Origin: Bacteroidota bacterium
GTDB lineage: Bacteria > Bacteroidota > Bacteroidia > UBA4408
NCBI GenBank assembly: GCA_016718805.1
Contig: JADKCP010000002.1
Span: 248,001-312,000 of the forward strand
Direction: 5' to 3'
Length of the DNA: 64,000 bases
Each line of letters opens with the position of its first letter. The stretch's first letter is position 1. Below the pieces are notes generated by a model. That model ran no database searches. It saw only the letters and a list, made by a program, of their open reading frames with translations, and was not told where the DNA came from. The position numbers and the translations under genes were made by a program. Positions 61,138-64,000 of this stretch are shown piece by piece.

Positions 61138-64000
61138 TTAGTTAGTTTGTGTTAAATAATTGAGTTGAATAATGGTTTGATTGTATTCATTTAAAATATC
61201 TGAATACTTGCTTTGTGTTTCAATGGCTTGATTCATTAAAAGCGAAAATTCGATAAAACTAATTTCTCCTTTTGATAATTGAAGGTTCGCTGCTTGTATA
61301 ATTTGCTGTGCATTGGGTAGCGCACTTGTTTCATAATAACTTAATGCCTTTTGTTTAGCTTGAAGTTTAGTAAACAATACAGCATATTCATTAGTAATAG
61401 CTTCATTGGCCTGATTCATTTTTAACTGAGTAATATGTTGCATTTTTTGAGCTGCGCTAATTTGTGCCCTTTGTGCACCATAAAATAAAGGAAGTGCCAA
61501 ACCAACTTGCAAAGCATTAAAATGTGTTGCTCTTGAATAATAATTATTATCGGCTCCAACTCCTTGCATGCTCATTGAGGCAAAGCTTAAAGTAAGCGAG
61601 GGAAGTAATTTGGCCCTTTGTAATTTTATTTGTTGCTGTGCAGTTAAAACATGGTGTTGCAGTACTTGTATTTGCAAATGATTTGAAAAGTTTTTTGTTT
61701 CTGATAAGGATGTAAAATTCAATTTATTTTGAAGTAAATCGGGCTCATACTTGTTGGAAGAATTGAGTAAGAAATTAAAATTCAAAAGAGCAATTTCTTT
61801 ATCCTGAAGCAGTGTCTGCAATTGTAAAAGTAGTTGAGCATGCTGATTTTCGGTTGCAAGTTTTTGTAACAAGTTGATATCCCCTTTATCAAAACGAAGT
61901 TGAATTTGTTGAAGGTACTTTTGAAAGAGGCTATCCATCTTGTTCAACAATTCGTATTTATTTTGCAAATACACAAGTTCATAATAGGTAGCTGTAACTT
62001 GTTTTTTTAATTCAGATTCGGAAAGTTTAGCAGCCAATACACTTGTTTGGTAAGCTTGATTTTGCATTGCTTTTTGACGAACATAAACTGTTGGAAATTG
62101 TAACTCTTGAGAAATACTGTAACGTGTATCGTTGTAACTCGAATTTAACTGACCGTACTCAGCCTGTACATTAGTAGTAGGAATATCAAACGAAGTTTTG
62201 ATTAATTTTTTTTGATAAACAGCCAGCTCTCTGTCTGCTATTGCAGCGTAGTTGCTTTTAAGAGCAGTATCAATTGCTTGTTGCAAACTAAGTTTAGAAT
62301 AACCATTAACGGAACTTTGCGCTTGTAATTTTGCTGTCGAAAGCGAAAGAAAAGCGATTAATAAAACAGAAACAAGCGACTTTACTTTTGTATTAGCTGA
62401 CTTTCGATTTTCAAAAATTACGTACAATAATGGCAATACAAACAAGGTAAGTAAAGTGGCGCTCATTAATCCTCCAATAACCACCGTTGCTAGTGGACGC
62501 TGGACTTCAGCTCCATCCCCATTGCTTAAAGCCATTGGTAAAAAGCCTAATGATGCAACCAATGCTGTCATTAAAACCGGACGCAGTCTACTAATACTGC
62601 CTTTCACAACAACCTGTTGCAAATTATTTTCTCCATTTTTACGAATTCGGTTAAACTCGGCCAACAACACAATACCATTAAGCACAGCTACTCCAAACAA
62701 GGCTATAAATCCTACTCCTGCACTTATGCTAAAAGGCATACCGCGAGCAGCCAGAAAAAGTATACCACCAATAGCAGAAAGCGGAATAGCTGTGTAAATC
62801 ATTAATCCTTGTTTTATTGATTGAAAAGCAAAATAGAGCAGTATGAGTATTAATGCAAGTGAAAGCGGTACAGCAAAACTCAAACGTTGTTTGGCTGCAT
62901 TTAGATTTTCGAATGCACCGCCATAAGTAATGTAGTAACCACTAGGGATTTTTATTTTCTTCTCAACTTCTCTTTTCAGGTCTTCAACAATGGTTTCAAC
63001 ATCGCGTTCATGCACATTAAATCCCACTACAATTCTACGCTTTGCATCGTCGCGTTGAATTTGATTTATGCTTTCTTTAATAGAAACATCAGCCAGTTGA
63101 TGCAATGGAATTTGATTTCCTCCCGGTATAGGAATTAGTAAATTTTGCACATCTTCCAAATTAGTGCGCTGCTCATCAGCTAGTCGAACAACTAAGTCGA
63201 ATCGCTTTTCGTCTTCGTAAACCAATCCACAGCTTTGACCGGCGAATGCAGTATTTACAATTTTATTTACGTCTTGTATATTCACTGAATATTGCGCCAT
63301 AGCTGAACGATTGTAGGTAATTATTAATTGAGGAAGTCCGTCAATGGGTTCAACATAACAGTTAATTGCTCCTTTGATGCCATTTACTACATTGCCCAGT
63401 AATTTTGCATAACGCGATAATGTGTCCAGGTTTTCGCCCACAATTTTGCAAACAACATCTTGTTTTGAACCTGTCATAAGTTCATTAAAGCGCATGGCAA
63501 CCGGGTATTGAAAACTATATGTAACTCCTGGTACAGCCGTTAATTCAGCTTTCATTTTTTCAGCTAGTTCATCCCATTCCTTTGCCGATGTCCAACTTGC
63601 TTTATCTTTTAAAATTATCATCATGTCGGAAGCTTCCATTGGCATTGGGTCCGTAGGAATTTCACCGCTTCCGGTTTTGCCTACAATTTTTTCAATTTCA
63701 GGAAACTTTGCCAATAACAGATGTGCTGATTTTTGAATGGCATCTACAGAAGTTTCAATACTGCTTCCGGTTAGTACCCGTGTATCAACAGCAAAATCGC
63801 CTTCGGGTAACTCAGGAATAAATTCTCCGCCCATAGTTGAAAAAACAAAAAGCGAAACAGCAAACAAAATTAAAGTAGTTGCAATTATGGTTTTAGGAAT
63901 GAGCAGTACTTTTTGCAAAGCACGCTGGTAAATTCGCTCTATTACATGCATGAATTTATCCGAAAAGGTTTGTTTGTGCGAAAGCGTTTTACTCAAAAAC
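61138..64000 (-). CDS. CusA/CzcA-type RND efflux pump fused to a TolC-like domain (partial)
   Basis: The visible 954 codons are the C-terminal part of a longer protein; the frame runs off the window edge. The first 525 residues are the second half of an RND pump (pore region MPMEASDMMII; LSLALILILLYFAFQS; GVGFIALFGVAVLNGIVLLAEFNRIRKNG; final helix MSATLLTLFVLPLLYVIF). A new hydrophobic segment ending in AQ follows (SVLLIAFLSLSTAKLQAQ), and after it a TolC-type outer-membrane channel domain (LSLQQAIDTALKSN; repeats of long helices; ISFIEFSLLMNQAIETQSKYSDILNEYNQTIIQLNYLT). One ORF thus carries inner- and outer-membrane parts of the tripartite pump. This pump-channel fusion recurs in Bacteroidota. 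Confidence 0.88.
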   Translation of the reverse strand, partial: FLSKTLSHKQTFSDKFMHVIERIYQRALQKVLLIPKTIIATTLILFAVSLFVFSTMGGEFIPELPEGDFAVDTRVLTGSSIETSVDAIQKSAHLLLAKFPEIEKIVGKTGSGEIPTDPMPMEASDMMIILKDKASWTSAKEWDELAEKMKAELTAVPGVTYSFQYPVAMRFNELMTGSKQDVVCKIVGENLDTLSRYAKLLGNVVNGIKGAINCYVEPIDGLPQLIITYNRSAMAQYSVNIQDVNKIVNTAFAGQSCGLVYEDEKRFDLVVRLADEQRTNLEDVQNLLIPIPGGNQIPLHQLADVSIKESINQIQRDDAKRRIVVGFNVHERDVETIVEDLKREVEKKIKIPSGYYITYGGAFENLNAAKQRLSFAVPLSLALILILLYFAFQSIKQGLMIYTAIPLSAIGGILFLAARGMPFSISAGVGFIALFGVAVLNGIVLLAEFNRIRKNGENNLQQVVVKGSISRLRPVLMTALVASLGFLPMALSNGDGAEVQRPLATVVIGGLMSATLLTLFVLPLLYVIFENRKSANTKVKSLVSVLLIAFLSLSTAKLQAQSSVNGYSKLSLQQAIDTALKSNYAAIADRELAVYQKKLIKTSFDIPTTNVQAEYGQLNSSYNDTRYSISQELQFPTVYVRQKAMQNQAYQTSVLAAKLSESELKKQVTATYYELVYLQNKYELLNKMDSLFQKYLQQIQLRFDKGDINLLQKLATENQHAQLLLQLQTLLQDKEIALLNFNFLLNSSNKYEPDLLQNKLNFTSLSETKNFSNHLQIQVLQHHVLTAQQQIKLQRAKLLPSLTLSFASMSMQGVGADNNYYSRATHFNALQVGLALPLFYGAQRAQISAAQKMQHITQLKMNQANEAITNEYAVLFTKLQAKQKALSYYETSALPNAQQIIQAANLQLSKGEISFIEFSLLMNQAIETQSKYSDILNEYNQTIIQLNYLTQTN

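Overview
The window is a low-GC chromosomal segment of a Bacteroidota bacterium, probably a free-living or metagenome-derived Sphingobacteriia/Flavobacteriia-like lineage. Four things point there. Seven secreted proteins end in a type IX secretion (T9SS type A) sorting domain. Many genes have the Bacteroidota -7 promoter motif TAnnTTTG just upstream. Shine-Dalgarno sequences are rare. Lineage-typical families are present: a DUF4153 membrane protein, a DUF2027/Smr protein, a GH3-beta-lactamase fusion, and an RND pump fused to a TolC-like channel. The species cannot be named from the sequence alone.

Layout. 0-2.1 kb: two secreted proteins, one collagen-like. 2.2-7.7 kb: ribH, a TPR membrane protein, a metallophosphoesterase, a ZIP metal transporter and DUF4153. 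7.9-11.4 kb: pirin, a methyltransferase, comB and a secreted zinc phospholipase C/nuclease-like protein. 11.4-18.1 kb: a T9SS cargo, accC, an eIF1/SUI1-like protein, bshA, another T9SS cargo and a TauE/SafE permease. 18.1-21.4 kb: an HTH regulator divergent from two exported proteins of unknown function. 21.4-23.9 kb: a tandem array of five small GIY-YIG nuclease genes (two intact, three broken), four of them fused at the 3' end to a fragment of tRNA-Ser, next to one intact tRNA-Ser(GCU) gene. 24.1-29.5 kb: an oligopeptide ABC transporter (binding lipoprotein and two permeases, no ATPase) overlapping a NUDIX hydrolase. 29.5-35.4 kb: a WD40 protein, a 1216-residue FG-GAP cargo and a smaller T9SS cargo. 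35.6-41.7 kb: the GH3-beta-lactamase fusion, pyrR, a frameshifted pyrB, a STAS-domain protein and RNase Z. 41.9-46.0 kb: a secreted alpha/beta hydrolase, a beta-propeller lipoprotein, an outer-membrane protein and sucD. 46.1-50.3 kb: a four-gene operon of exported proteins of unknown function, bracketed by two direct copies of a 118-bp repeat and accompanied by a tail-fibre-like gene remnant. 50.4-55.4 kb: rpsA, then on the other strand an envelope-sensing operon (LiaF-like protein, DUF4288, LytS-type kinase, LytTR regulator). 55.5-64 kb: the RNase P RNA gene, a YggS-type PLP protein, DUF2027/Smr, an AHSA1 protein, a YitT protein, and a metal-efflux adaptor with an RND-TolC fusion cut by the window edge.

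Most of the window is housekeeping and envelope functions. The unusual parts are the GIY-YIG/tRNA-Ser cassette array (21.5-23.9 kb), which looks like a tiny element that repeatedly inserted at, or duplicated beside, a tRNA gene, and the repeat-bounded secreted operon (46.1-50.3 kb).
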